From: Diabrotica undecimpunctata
Lineage: Eukaryota > Arthropoda > Insecta > Coleoptera > Chrysomelidae
NCBI RefSeq assembly: GCF_040954645.1
Contig: NC_092806.1
Location: forward strand, 131,215,151-131,279,150
DNA length: 64,000 nt
Reading direction: 5' to 3'
Shown: positions 45,083 through 56,200 of the stretch, one piece after another
Layout: each line of letters opens with the position of its first letter
How positions within the stretch are numbered: position 1 is the stretch's first letter
Notes under the pieces: generated by a model
Databases searched by the model: none
Seen by the model: only the letters and a program-made list of their open reading frames with translations
What the model was told of the DNA's origin: nothing
Translations under genes and position numbers: made by a program

Positions 45083-46005
45083 GCCTAGAAAAAGGTGGAA
45101 AAGAGTTGTTGTTACGTAACAACAATACTTAATATTTTTAGTCTATTTTTGTATCATATTATTTAGTTTATTTTTGTATTATACTGTATATTAGTTTAGA
45201 TATATAAAATTTCTTTGTACTAACTAATAATCTGTAAAGCGCCGTTATCTTGCATTTAAATAACTTTCTACACAAGTTTCTAAAACCTTCATAGAATCGT
45301 AACAATGAAAGGATTAGTATTTTCCAAATTACCCTCTGACGCATTCCAAAATTCCGCAAGTTGAGACAAATACCCTTATCAGGTAGTTTTTATCAATGAT
45401 TTGAAAGTTAAAGGTATTTGAAAAATAAACATATCTTTTAATACGTCGAGGGGTCAGGGGGGAGATTTCGGAATGTTTGTGATTGAGGGGAGAGAGTGGA
45501 CATCAGTATCAGTTCAAATTCCAGCACTGAAGGAGCGTCAGACTCTATTTTAAACCAGTCGGTATATTAATAAGTTCGTGTTAATATTGTATCACCGACA
45601 AGTGTGTATCATATGCAAGTTATCGGCGTTTAAAATACATTGTATTTGTTTAAATATATTTGTTCAAACGTTCTTTTCGAATCTTCATTTTTCCCAGTTT
45701 TCTGGGTGGTCCTTCAAAGAAATATATATATAAAGTGAACCTATTTCCCTATGGAAAAACCTTGTTCCCCAAGGGAAAAAACCAGCGACCTATTACTGGT
45801 GCGTGAAACAAAGTCATCAGGACAAAGGTGTAAGGACAAACACCTACAGTTGTAACGCCATTGATTATGACGATGATCTTTTAGACCTTTATAAAAAAGT
45901 ATACCTTTAGAAAACAAGTACTTTCTTACTTTAAGAAGTATTGGGCACTTCATCTTAATGAGATACTTAATTTTATTAACGTTTAAATTAGAAAAAAATA
46001 CTTAC
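45083..46005. other. intron sequence
   Basis: No gene or repeat recognised; it ends at the donor of the 46006 exon. Confidence 0.35.
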
Positions 46006-46080
46006 CTTGTTCTAAACAGAAAGTGTGTGACTTGTCTCCAGAAATTATTTCAGATCCTCTTTGAGGACAGTGTACCATCA
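46006..46080 (-). CDS. threonine aldolase exon (first one in the window)
   Basis: Acceptor TTTTTTTTACAG before 46080, donor GTAAGT at 46005-46000. It codes MVHCPQRGSEIISGDKSHTF then CLEQ, and is entered with two bases completing a codon ending TG. It corresponds to the R-G-x-E-x-I-x-G-x-x-x-H block of threonine aldolases; the His of KSHTF is the conserved ring-stacking His of the active site. The upstream coding exon, ending in phase 1, was not found. Confidence 0.93.
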
Positions 46081-46125
46081 CTGTAAAAAAAATTATTATT
46101 CAGTAATTTAAAAACACGCTGAAAT

Positions 46126-46215
46126 TATATAATAGATATAACCCGAAGTGGTAATCGAAACGTCAGAATAAACTTATTTTAAACTAAAATTGTGGTTAAT
46201 TCGCAGTAAAAATAG
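46126..46215. repeat. dispersed repeat, third copy (inverted)
   Basis: Contains the reverse complement of the TTTAGTTTAAAATAA and ACGTTTCGATT runs seen at 10.45 kb and 3.03 kb. Confidence 0.55.
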
Positions 46216-46449
46216 TAAATTAAATATACTTAAGACTTAAAATAATCTGCAATGAAGAAGATCGGAAGTGAAATTAAGATGTTTATGAGCTAAATAAATA
46301 TTTCTAATACAAGTAACATAAGAAAGTAGATATATTTTTTTTCTTCGTCTTTTAGTATTAGTTTTATGTGATTTTTTCTTTCTAGATTCATTCTGTCGAC
46401 ATGATCTATAGTGCCCGTGGCGAGACCCTTAAAAAGTAGTATTTTGGTT

Positions 46450-47008
46450 CATTTAATTACTTTGTACGTTTAGGGCATTTACATTATTCATGCATTCATT
46501 TTGTTGTAGGATTTTATTGATATTGCCTTGATATTCATTTAAATTCGTTGGGTCGTTCCATATTGGGTTGGCTTTCTTCCTAATCATTTTGGATCTTTCT
46601 GTTATTAAGTCTAATTTTAGTTTGGCTCTTAACATTCTATGATTGCTGCCTGTGGTAAAGCTATTAAGGACTGTGACATCGTTGAATATATATTTTTTGT
46701 CAGTAATTATGTAGTCTATCTCGTTTTTGTCTTACCATCTGGGCTTTTCCACGTCCATCTTATGTGATCTTTTTTAGAGAAGAAACTATTCATCTGGTAT
46801 AGATTTTGTTGTAATAGAAATTCTAGTAGTGTTTATCCTCGTTCGCTTATGCCTTTGGATCCAAATTTACCTAGTGCTGTTTGATGTTCATCCTGCTTTA
46901 GACCGATCTTTGCGTTAAAGTCGCCGCATAAAATCGTGTAGTGTGTTGGTGTTTCTTTTAGTGCCGCAGAGATGTCATCGTAGAAGTCTTCAATCTCCTC
47001 ATCCGAAT
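46450..47008 (-). pseudogene. LINE endonuclease, inverted 5' part of the following copy
   Basis: The minus strand from 47008: DEEIEDFYDDISAAL, HYTILCGDFNAKIGLKQDEH (G-D-F-N active site), then after shifts KNEIDYIITDKKYIFNDVTV, GSNHRMLRAKLKLDL and NPIWNDPTNLNEYQGNINKI. It abuts, head to head at about 47009, the plus-strand EN-RT linker of the same LINE type. This is the arrangement expected of a 5' inversion during target-primed insertion. Confidence 0.7.
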
Positions 47009-47010
47009 GG

Positions 47011-48960
47011 ATGATCGTAGAAGCTATTCGAGAGGCTCAAGTAAAATGCTGCCCTAAAAGACGCCAAGACGAAAAAATAACCATTGAAACAAAGCAACTA
47101 ATGGAAACTAGAAAAAAAATCAAAGTAAAAGAAAGCATTTACGAAGAAGAACTGCAAAAAATAAACAAAGAAGTATCAAAAGCTATAAGGAAAGATTTAA
47201 GGAAATTTAAGAATGAAAAAATCCAGCGAACTATAGAAGAGAATAAAAGTCGGAAAGTCCTGAGAAGACGACTAAACAATGGAAAATGCGAAATATACAA
47301 ACTAAAGAACAAAGAAGGAGTCCCCACATCAAATAGAGAAGAACTACTACACATAGTTAAAGACTTCTATCAAGAACTATACACAAGCCAAAGAGAAGAC
47401 CAAAAGAACTTGGAAGCCGCCGCATCACGCAAAATTATCAACCAGGGTTCAGAGCTCATGACAGAGATCACACTAAGCGAAATTCAGGACGCAATGAAAA
47501 AGATGAAAAACAACAAAGCACCAAGGGAAGATGGAGTCGTAATAGAAGCTATAAAGATGGGCAGACGTGCCCTTCTCAACCAAATAAAAATGTTGTTTAA
47601 CCTTTGTCTAACAGATTGTTGTATACCAAAAACATGGAACAATGCAGTAACAATTTTACTACACAAGAAAGGAGACAAGGCGCACCTAGAAAACTAGAGA
47701 CCAATCAGCTTATTGAACCACATCTATAAAATGTTTACCCGAATAATTACGACAAGACTAGAGAAAAGTTAGATTTCTACCAGCCCCGAGAACGAGCTGA
47801 CTTTCGCTCAAAATTCGGAACAAACGATCACCTACAAACAGTAAAAACCTTAATAGAAAAGTCGCTAGAGTATAACAGACCACTGGTACTTATCTTCGTA
47901 GACGTTCACAAAGCCTTCGACACTGTGGAATTAGATAGCATTATAACTGCTCTGAACAATAGTAGAATAGATTAACGGCACACAAAGTTAGTACAAACAT
48001 TATACCAAAACGCCACAATGCGTGTAAAACTACATGATACCACCAGAGAAATTCATATAAAGCGAGGTGTGAGGCAGGGCGACACTCTCTCACCTAAATT
48101 ATTTATAACGGTCCTCGAATACGCCTTTAAAATGCTAAAGTGGGAAAATAGAGGAATAAAAATAGATGGAGAAATGCTCAATCATCTGCGTTTTGCCGAC
48201 GACATAGTACTTATTACCGAAGATCTGGGTTAAGCACAACAAATGGTACAAGAATTAGAAAACGTATCTTCAACAATAGGTCTAAAAATTAACATCAGTA
48301 AGATCAAATTTATGACAAATTTAGTTCTCAGCGAACACCTAATCATCCAAAATCAAGTGGTAGAATTGACAGAAAAGTACATATATCTTGGTCATGAAAT
48401 CAGAATAGGCAAGGACAACCAGACCTGCGAATTTCAACTACGAGTAACACTTACTTGGGCGGCGTATGGTTCACTAAGAGACATCTTTAAGAGCAACATC
48501 CCGATAGATATGAAACGGAAGACATTTGACCAATGCGTTCTTCCTATTATGACATACGGAGCAGAAACTCTCACGCTCACAAAAACAACAGCACTAAAAA
48601 TGCGAGTGGCACAAAGGCGCATGGACAGATCAATTATCGGCGTGACAAAAAAAGACAAAATAAGGAATCAAGACTTAAGGAAAAAAAAACAGGTATCAGT
48701 GATGTCGTCGAACGTATAGCCAAGCTGAAATTGAATTGGGCAGGTCACATAGCGAGACTGAAAGACACAAGATGGACCAGAAAACTAACTGACTGGCGCC
48801 CACGAGAAGACAAACGCAGCAAAGGACGACCACCAACACGCTGGATGGACGACATTAGACGAAAATCCAAGAAATGGCAACAAGAAGCACAGATCCGTGA
48901 AGAGCGGCGAAAAATGGGAGAGACCTATGTCCAGCAGTGGACAGAAGAGGTTGCATGATG
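47011..48960 (+). pseudogene. RTE-like LINE reverse transcriptase, nearly full
   Basis: Linker VEAIREAQVKCCPKRRQDEK; RT blocks AMKKMKNNKAPREDGVVIEA, PKTWNNAVTILLHKKGD, RPISLLNHIYKMFTRII, LVLIFVDVHKAFDTVELDS (motif A), IKRGVRQGDTLSPKLFITVL (motif B), LRFADDIVLITEDLG (motif C), LTEKYIYLGHEIRIGKDNQT, then WAGHIARLKDTRWTRKL and GRPPTRWMDDIRR. It ends at a stop and GATGATGATGA. Stops at 47694 and 48231 and a frameshift at about 48690 disable it. It is one of the better preserved LINEs here. Confidence 0.88.
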
Positions 48961-49887
48961 ATGATGAATTACTTTGTACACTTGAATTTCTCTGCATGTG
49001 TCAATTTTGGTTGCTTCGTTAAGTTCTGAGCTCTTTTATTTTATTATATTATAGTCAACTGAAAAAGACTCCTTGAATATCCGTCTATTTGTATTAAAAT
49101 GCTCCCTCCGGCAGCCGTGAGACTTTTTGTGGTGTTAAGGTACTTCATGATCAGTTGTGATCGCTAGTTCTGTGAGGTGGACACGGTGGACTGGTAAGTA
49201 AGCAATAATGGACCAGACAAAAAGGAAACAACAGAAAACGTAGAGCAATAACGCAACCTTAGTTATCCGGAAAATATGGACTGCAATATGGAGCACGGTC
49301 CAGCAAACGAGCGTGAACATGAGCGGCGCGGCGCAGAGATAAAAAGTTTAAAGTACCTGTTAAAGCAAAGCTTCGACCCGAAAGAGACATTATCGCCTAT
49401 CTTATAGCCACAAAAACGAAAGGGATTGGACCAAAAAATAAACGATCCAAGAGGTATCGATATGAGGGCGACAATTAGAAAACTACAAAGAAGGTACAAG
49501 AAGTTACCAAGGAAAAAAAGGGAGGACGGTAGCAGCGATAAGGATAGGAATATTGGTCCAAAATTACTAAGAGACTTATCTTTCACTGGAGCACTTGGTA
49601 ACCCTAAAAACAGATTTAGCACAAAACATTGAAGATTGCTGTGTTGTATTCACCAAGCCACAATTGAGTGATATACATAATCCAGGTGCTGCAACTACAT
49701 GAGTGCATCTTAAGTGGATACACTTCAAGATCCTTGTGTCATCTTTCTGATACTACTCGTATGAATAAACATAGCGTCGTAATAGACCTAAGGTCTATTA
49801 GGAAAAGACGAAGAAAAAATATTATTAATATTCCTTTTAAATACTAAAATACATAGTTCAAGGACTTTGCAATATTAAAGTATTTAG

Positions 49888-49890
<3 letters not shown>
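48961..49890. other. unassigned stretch with a small basic ORF
   Basis: A plus-strand ORF (49426-49632) is rich in Lys/Arg, and earlier frames from about 49270 are also basic and open in places. I recognise no family. Confidence 0.3.

Positions 49891-49937
<47 letters not shown>
49891..49937. repeat. (TA)n microsatellite
   Basis: An uninterrupted AT dinucleotide run of about 47 bases. Confidence 0.95.
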
Positions 49938-49940
<3 letters not shown>

Positions 49941-50115
49941 TTTTACTTGTATTTTTTTGTTTCGTTTCTCTCGTTTAGTTTGTAATCTTTAATGTTAAGT
50001 TATCGTAGAGTTTTTATAACATCTATAAAAAAAAAACCCTACAAATTGTTTTTGTAAGTATGAACCCTGTTGGTTTGTTTACTTATATTCTAAAATCTTT
50101 TTTATTTGTAGTGAA

Positions 50116-50146
50116 CTGATGATGCTTTTAAAAATAAAAGCGAAAC
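50116..50146 (+). ncRNA. second hammerhead ribozyme-like core
   Basis: CTGATGA (50116-50122), stem II GCTTTTA/TAAAAGC with an AAAA loop (50124-50141), then GAAAC (50142-50146). The downstream run ending in ATTGACCG (about 50195-50202) matches the sequence after the 9.85-kb motif, so both come from the same Penelope-like family. Only the ribozyme-bearing end is left here. A (TA)n tract follows it, as at the first copy. Confidence 0.65.
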
Positions 50147-50238
50147 GTATTCGAATAAATCAATAAAGTAGTTGACGACTTTTATTTGCCAATTATTGAC
50201 CGATAAAACCTCTGATATTCAACCATTGAATATATTCC

Positions 50239-50240
<2 letters not shown>

Positions 50241-50293
<53 letters not shown>
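50241..50293. repeat. (TA)n microsatellite
   Basis: An uninterrupted AT dinucleotide run of about 53 bases. Confidence 0.95.
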
Positions 50294-50296
<3 letters not shown>

Positions 50297-50595
50297 TTGG
50301 TGGTAAATCTCATACACCTGCTGTTTTTTGCTGCAAGTTTTTAAAATTGACACAATTAAAATAAACGGTGAAATGTGTTCGCCACTAGGATTATAAACTT
50401 TTAAAATCATAATACAACTTAATAAACAGCATGATGTTTAGTTCTTATCTGTAGCCAAGCAGTACAATAAGTATTAAAAAATATAAGAATTATTTTTAAA
50501 AAACAGAATTAGTAGTTTAATCAATTTAGTCTAAAAACCGGACACGAAGTAAGAAAAGAAAGATTTTACAATTAATAATACTTAAAACCTACTCG

Positions 50596-50598
<3 letters not shown>
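50294..50598. other. unassigned AT-rich stretch
   Basis: Nothing recognised. Confidence 0.3.

Positions 50599-50631
<33 letters not shown>
50599..50631. repeat. (AG)n microsatellite
   Basis: Sixteen AG repeats. Confidence 0.95.
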
Positions 50632-50633
<2 letters not shown>

Positions 50634-50819
50634 ACTAAACAATTAAACAGGATAAAAACCAAAAGGGCGATAAGACTTTCAAGTAGATTACGCATCTGAA
50701 AATTGCTCTAGCTATCATAATGTACAAGGAAAAATGTATTTTAAAGTTTTCTTACTGGAAGTAAAAACTTCTCAAATCTCTAATGTTAAATTCTAATTTG
50801 TCATCAGTTTTTGTGAATC

Positions 50820-51020
50820 TTTCAATTCTTTATGTGCCCTCACCGTAGGTTGGCGACCATCAGCTGGAATTCTTCTCTATCTCGTACTAATCGCATAATT
50901 GTGCTTGACTCCCTGATGGCATTGCACTCACAGTCAAGAAAACGTCTTTCGTTCGATGCCTCGTCTTCCTTTGATCTTTCCTTCAACGATCATCTGCAGA
51001 AAACCATACGTTTCTAAAGA
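50820..51020 (-). pseudogene. LINE 3'-end fragment
   Basis: The run CTTTATGTGCCCTCACCGTA and the following GTTGGCGACCATCAGC are the diverged counterpart of 3270-3310 in the LINE at 3.2-3.8 kb (TTTATGTGCCGTCTTCTACC, GGTTGGTGACCATCAAAC). This is therefore the extreme 3' end of that family, minus orientation. Confidence 0.55.
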
Positions 51021-51309
51021 TATGGCCAAAATAATGCAATACTATAATTCAATTAACAACATTGGTAAAAGCACAACTAATAAAATGGTACATAGATTGG
51101 GGAGCGACATACCTAAATTGATACTGAATTGAAGACCGATATAAAAAAACCTCAACAGCATGACAACATGGCGTTTTAAGTAATCTACCTAAACGAACAT
51201 TTTTATATAGCTATAGAAAGAAACAAATGGATAATTATAGACATAGTAACAAACATTGTAAAGCTAATTATTAAAACAAAAAATATTTTGGTTTATCTAC
51301 TCATGAATA

Positions 51310-51490
51310 CCTACCCAATACTTGGGTGATGTGTTGAGAGGTGAAAGACATGAATTACTTCAAATCATATGGGAAGGTAAAGTACAGGGCAAAAGATCAG
51401 TAGGAAGACGCCAACACTCGAGGCTGAAAGACGTTGGGAGATAGTTTGACCGCTCATCCGCAGAAATGTTTCGTGCAGCAGTTTTAAGTT
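51310..51490 (+). pseudogene. LINE C-terminal fragment
   Basis: The frame gives LGDVLRGERHELLQIIWEGK, VQGKRSVGRRQHSRLKDV and SSAEMFRAAV. It matches the block at 24.55-24.72 kb. Confidence 0.6.
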
Positions 51491-51654
51491 ACCAATAAAA
51501 TTCAAACTAGGAATTGATACAAATCATAATCCAGGTAACGTTCAGATATTTAGAATTGATATAGTAAAGTCAAGACATTAATAATCATTTAGGATTGAAA
51601 ACAACACATGAATATATTATAAAACCTTCAATAAAAAACAACACACGATTGAAA

Positions 51655-51860
51655 TGACAGCTGGCACAAACAACACAAAACGGATTCTAAGAACAGCTGA
51701 GATGAAACATTCAGATTCCATAGTAGTGAAAACTAGGTGGGACCGAGTAAAAAAAGAGGATGTAAGACAACAATACGATATTTAGAACATAGTATGATGA
51801 CAGAGAGAACGAAGAAGAAACTGGAACCGATGTAACGATTGTAAAAGATAAAAGGTCAAC
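51655..51860 (+). pseudogene. LINE C-terminal fragment
   Basis: Reads TAGTNNTKRILRTAEMKHSD, SIVVKTRWDRVKKEDVRQQY, then stops. RTAEM...I..KTR.DR.....IR.Q..I is the post-RT block of another insect LINE lineage. Confidence 0.5.
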
Positions 51861-52349
51861 AGGAAGGAAAGTACGAGGGGAGATTAATGATTCACAAATC
51901 GCATATATTATTAAATATATCTACTAGTAAACACAAGTCATGCACCTTACAAGAATAGAATGAAGAAAATAAACGTAAAAATGCGCAAATAGAATGTGCA
52001 ACTATTTGCGCATTTGTTCTCTTAAAAATTTTAGTAGATAAGATGGTATACCCTTTTTTAAACTTCTTCTAATATCTAAAATAACCAGTTATATAGCTAA
52101 TAGTCCACTTTTAATGGCTTCTTGAATTTGGCTTCTTTGGCAATTACGTTTTTCAACAAATCCAGATTCTTATCATAAGTACTTTTTTTTATATTTTCTA
52201 TTAGAACAAAAACCTGTTATTTACATCAGTGGAAATCATTAAATATACCAATTTATTAGGAATTGTCTATCTAATCGCAAAGAATGTTATAACAAAATCA
52301 TCGATGTCAGAATTTATTACTATGTTGGAAATTCCCTTCTTCTGAAAAA
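51861..52349. other. unassigned AT-rich stretch
   Basis: Nothing recognised. Confidence 0.3.
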
Positions 52350-52663
52350 AATTTTACATTTGCTTGACCACAAAATCATAGAAATCACATTTTTTTTATT
52401 GTTTTGATACATGTTTTTGGGGTGATACGTTTTTCAATACAAAAATGTTATATTTACTTTGAAAAAATCACAGAAATCACATTTTTGTTTATTATTTCGA
52501 TAAATGGTTTTCCCAAAGTTTTTGGAAAACATGGAGTGTTACGTTTTTCAATAGAAAAATGTTATATTTGCTTAACCACAAAATTATAGAAATCACATTT
52601 TTTTATTATTTCGAAACATGTTTTTCCCAAATTTTTTTGGAAAACATGGGGTGATACGTTTTT

Positions 52664-52665
<2 letters not shown>
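52350..52665. repeat. tandem repeat, unit ~115 bp, about 2.8 copies
   Basis: The markers GATACGTTTTTCAATA, GTTACGTTTTTCAATA and GATACGTTTTTTATTA recur at about 52424, 52536 and 52653, and ATAGAAATCACATTTTT recurs between them. It ends directly in a (TA)n tract. Confidence 0.8.

Positions 52666-52666
<1 letters not shown>

Positions 52667-52723
<57 letters not shown>
52667..52723. repeat. (TA)n microsatellite
   Basis: An AT dinucleotide run of about 57 bases, directly after the 115-bp tandem repeat. Confidence 0.95.
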
Positions 52724-52727
<4 letters not shown>

Positions 52728-52904
52728 TTTTTTCGATATGTTGCATATCTAACTGAAGAACTTTAACGCCAATATCAACAAAATGTCGGAAATATTTCAA
52801 AAGTCATTATTAAAATTTATGAGAAAGTAGATTAATCTAACAAAAATGGTAGTAGAAAAGAAAAGGTGCTTGCATCCTAACAAAAGAAAAAACGAGCAGT
52901 ATTA

Positions 52905-52965
52905 ATATATTAATTAATTTATTATTATTAATTAATTAATATATTAATTAATTAATCAAATAACT
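52905..52965. repeat. TTAA-rich palindromic tract
   Basis: Repeats of ATTAATTAAT and TATTAATTA form extensive self-complementarity. Confidence 0.6.
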
Positions 52966-53229
52966 ATCAAAGTTTAAACACGCTTTTTAAAGTTCCTCGC
53001 GGATTTAAAAGATTTAAACAGTGTTAAACAGATAAATTCATTCATCGACGAGTTAACAATACGAAGTGAAGTGCTTCAATCACAATGTGATGAGGAAACG
53101 AGTATCTAATTTGGTTTAATATTTCAAAAGGCTAATTTAATTGTGGCTATATTGGTGTAATTAAAGAAAACCAGTGAAAATCCTGAGAAATTAGATGAGA
53201 TCCTTTTTTATTCCTTTCCAATTTGAGAG
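52966..53229. other. probable 5' untranslated part of the following LINE
   Basis: Non-coding sequence (for example AGTGAAGTGCTTCAATCAC) just upstream of ORF1; the position suggests a LINE 5' UTR. Inference only. Confidence 0.3.
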
Positions 53230-56200
53230 AGGGTCTATTAGGTACTCTCACATATTGTGTTGCGGTCTTGGTAACCAGAACTACACACATCATGAACAGC
53301 ACTCAACCATCTACATCTACACAAACTAACTCCAATTCCAACCCAAAATCATATGTCGTTGCCGCAGTCTCTAGGCCTCCTCCCCCTTCATTTCCTAAAA
53401 GGGAACAAGCTATTGTCATTCACTCCATTTCGAATACTGTTTTATTTGAATATATTAAAGCAATTGATAAAATAGTTATAATTAATTCCACCGTCGTTCC
53501 TATCCGCAGGCTTATTTCTCCAGCCAAAAGAATCCTTATTTTAAATATATGTCCTTCCATCCCGAATTCACTAATCGATATATATTTAGGGATTCTACAG
53601 TATTCACTGCCTTCCCTCGCTCAACCGTTTCCATCTCTCTGTTGTTCCATTCTCCATCGTTAAGGCCTCTCTTACTCATGGCATCGTCTACTTCGTTCCT
53701 CCAGGATTTTCGGGGTCGTCCTCTTTTCCTCCTTCCTATGGGGCTCCATGCGGTTATTCTCTTTATCCATCTGCTGTCGCTAGTTAATCTTACATGTCCA
53801 TACCACTTTAGTCTTTTTTGTTCTATATATGTTATTATGTCTGTTTCTATTGATGTTCTTTGCTTTATTTCGTCATTACTTCTCCTATCCATTCTTGTTA
53901 CTCTGCAGCATCTTCGCAGGCATTCCATATCTGTTGCTACTATCTTACTGCTGTTTTTCTTGTTTATGATCCAATTTTCAGCCCCATATGTCATAATACT
54001 TCGCACTAATGTTTTATAAATCTGCGTTTTTGTCTTCATATTTAGGTGTCTATCCCACCATACTGAGTTAAGTTGTCGGATTGCTGTTCTTGTTTGTCCT
54101 AATCTTTGTGTAATTTCTTCCTCTGTTGTTGCCCTTTTCGTGATTATAAACCCCAGGTATTTCAATTTATCCTTTCCTTTGATTGTTACGTTGTCATCAA
54201 TCTGTAGATCTTCTATGTCTTTTTCACTTGTAGATAGGTACTCTGTTTTCGCGAAGTTAATATCTAGGCCAGCTTTGGTATATTCTTCTTGTAGTTTCTT
54301 CATCATGTAGCTGAGGTCGTCTTGGTCTTGTGCAATCACTACTTGATCGTCTGCAAAGCTTAACATATATAGGTATTCGTTCCATACCGGTACTCCCTAA
54401 TCGAACACAGTACCTAAAAAATATTGGCATACAGCTAGCAGCATCTGTTACTTTTGTAACATGTAGAACATCGGATGATCAAGATGCACATATCATGAGT
54501 TTTCGTAGGATAACATTTGTGATCCCTGACAGGGAGGACTTCAATGTGCAATATTCCCTGCTAATTAACCATGAAAATACACCCTTTAGAATATTTTTAT
54601 CCACTGACAGACTAGAGTGTTTTCTTTCTAAGCTTACGGGTCATACCGCGGAGTCTTGTGCTCAGTGGACCAGACTACACACTTACTGCAGCTAATTCTC
54701 GTCCCTCTTCTTCATTTTCAGTGGGCTCCTTAACTGCATCAAAAGAACTTCCATCTTTAGAAATTGAGTCCATTCCAGTTAACGACAAAACCACCCCGGC
54801 TATCATTATGGATTTATCCATCCCTCGTCATACTAATTCAAAGCCCATATTAACAGTAGGACAAAAAAGAGGACACTCTACAGATAGAGCTCCTGACACT
54901 CCTACCATTCTCTCTCCATCCGTTATCGTTGCTCCATCAACTTCTTTTCCTCCTTCGACATTCTCAATGCTACCAAACCAGCCAAAAAAAGGTCCAAATC
55001 TCATCTTCAATCGGATTACTCGATGAAACCTAATTGTATTTCCGCTATAGAAACTGTTTACAAAGATAATCCGGCTAATTTTACACTCAATTCCACTCAA
55101 CTTATTACGTTCCTTGAGAACTCTTTTGGATGTCCCACCTCACTACAAGAAGCTCAAAAATATTACTCCAACATAGACGGTATTCAAAAAAACTTATCGC
55201 AGCTCTACACAGGTACAAAGAAAAGATCACTAAAAAAAACCATATCACTAGAATCTCAAAAAAGTCTTAAAAAGCAACAGCCTACCTCCGCTGACTTACA
55301 AGATTATATAAGTGCCTCCTCCTGATAACCCCTCTGATGTCGAATCTAATCACAGCATACATAATGAATAAAAATCTCTTTCCCTCGCATTTTTTCTTTT
55401 TTTCTTCTCTCTGTATATTTTTACTTCATCTTTTGTCTCATTTTAATATTCAAGTTAATTCAGTAGAATTGCGATGGATTCTCCCTCGGTTGGAGAGAAC
55501 ACTTAACATCACAATTTAAAACAGGCATTATATGCCTTCAAGAAACCAATGCAAAGAATTCCAAGCTTCCTCATTTAAAACACTTCGAGGGGTTATATTA
55601 GGACCAATTGCATAAGAGCCAGTAGTGGCACTTCTATCTTTACTTCTTCCGAAATTTTCTCATCACACCTTCTAGTTTCTTCTAAATTAGAAACCATAGC
55701 TATAACTTGGTGGTGTCCCAATCAACTTACAATCTTTAATTTATACGTTCCTCCAAACTACGCTTTCAAGGAGGAAGAACTGCTAAACCTAATATTTGAA
55801 CTACTTAGCCCCTACATACTTGTCGAGGATTTCAATGCACATAATGTGTTGTGGGGTTCCAATCACACATATGGTAGAGGTAAAATTGTCGAAACTGTTA
55901 TTAACTGCGCTGATACATGTCTGTTAAACAGGGGTTCTCATACTTAATTTAATATTTCTACTGGTTCCTTCTCCAATATTAATCTAAGCTTTAGCGACCC
56001 AAAATTAGCTTCTACATTAACATGGCTTACCTCTGATGATCTCCTCGATAGCAATAATTTCCCAATCTTTATAACTAACTCAGATACATCAAATTCTCAA
56101 ATATTGACAAAACATTTTTGAATGGTCTAATTATATTAGTGAAACTGACCATTTCCTACCTAAACTCACTCTAACTGATAATATTGGTATGGACGTCACC

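Noticed and set aside
50219..50410. Minus-strand ORF containing a run of Ile-Tyr
   Set aside because: It is the translation of the (TA)n microsatellite.
52350..52665. A CRISPR-like array
   Set aside because: The units are contiguous ~115-bp tandem copies without unique spacers, in a eukaryotic context.
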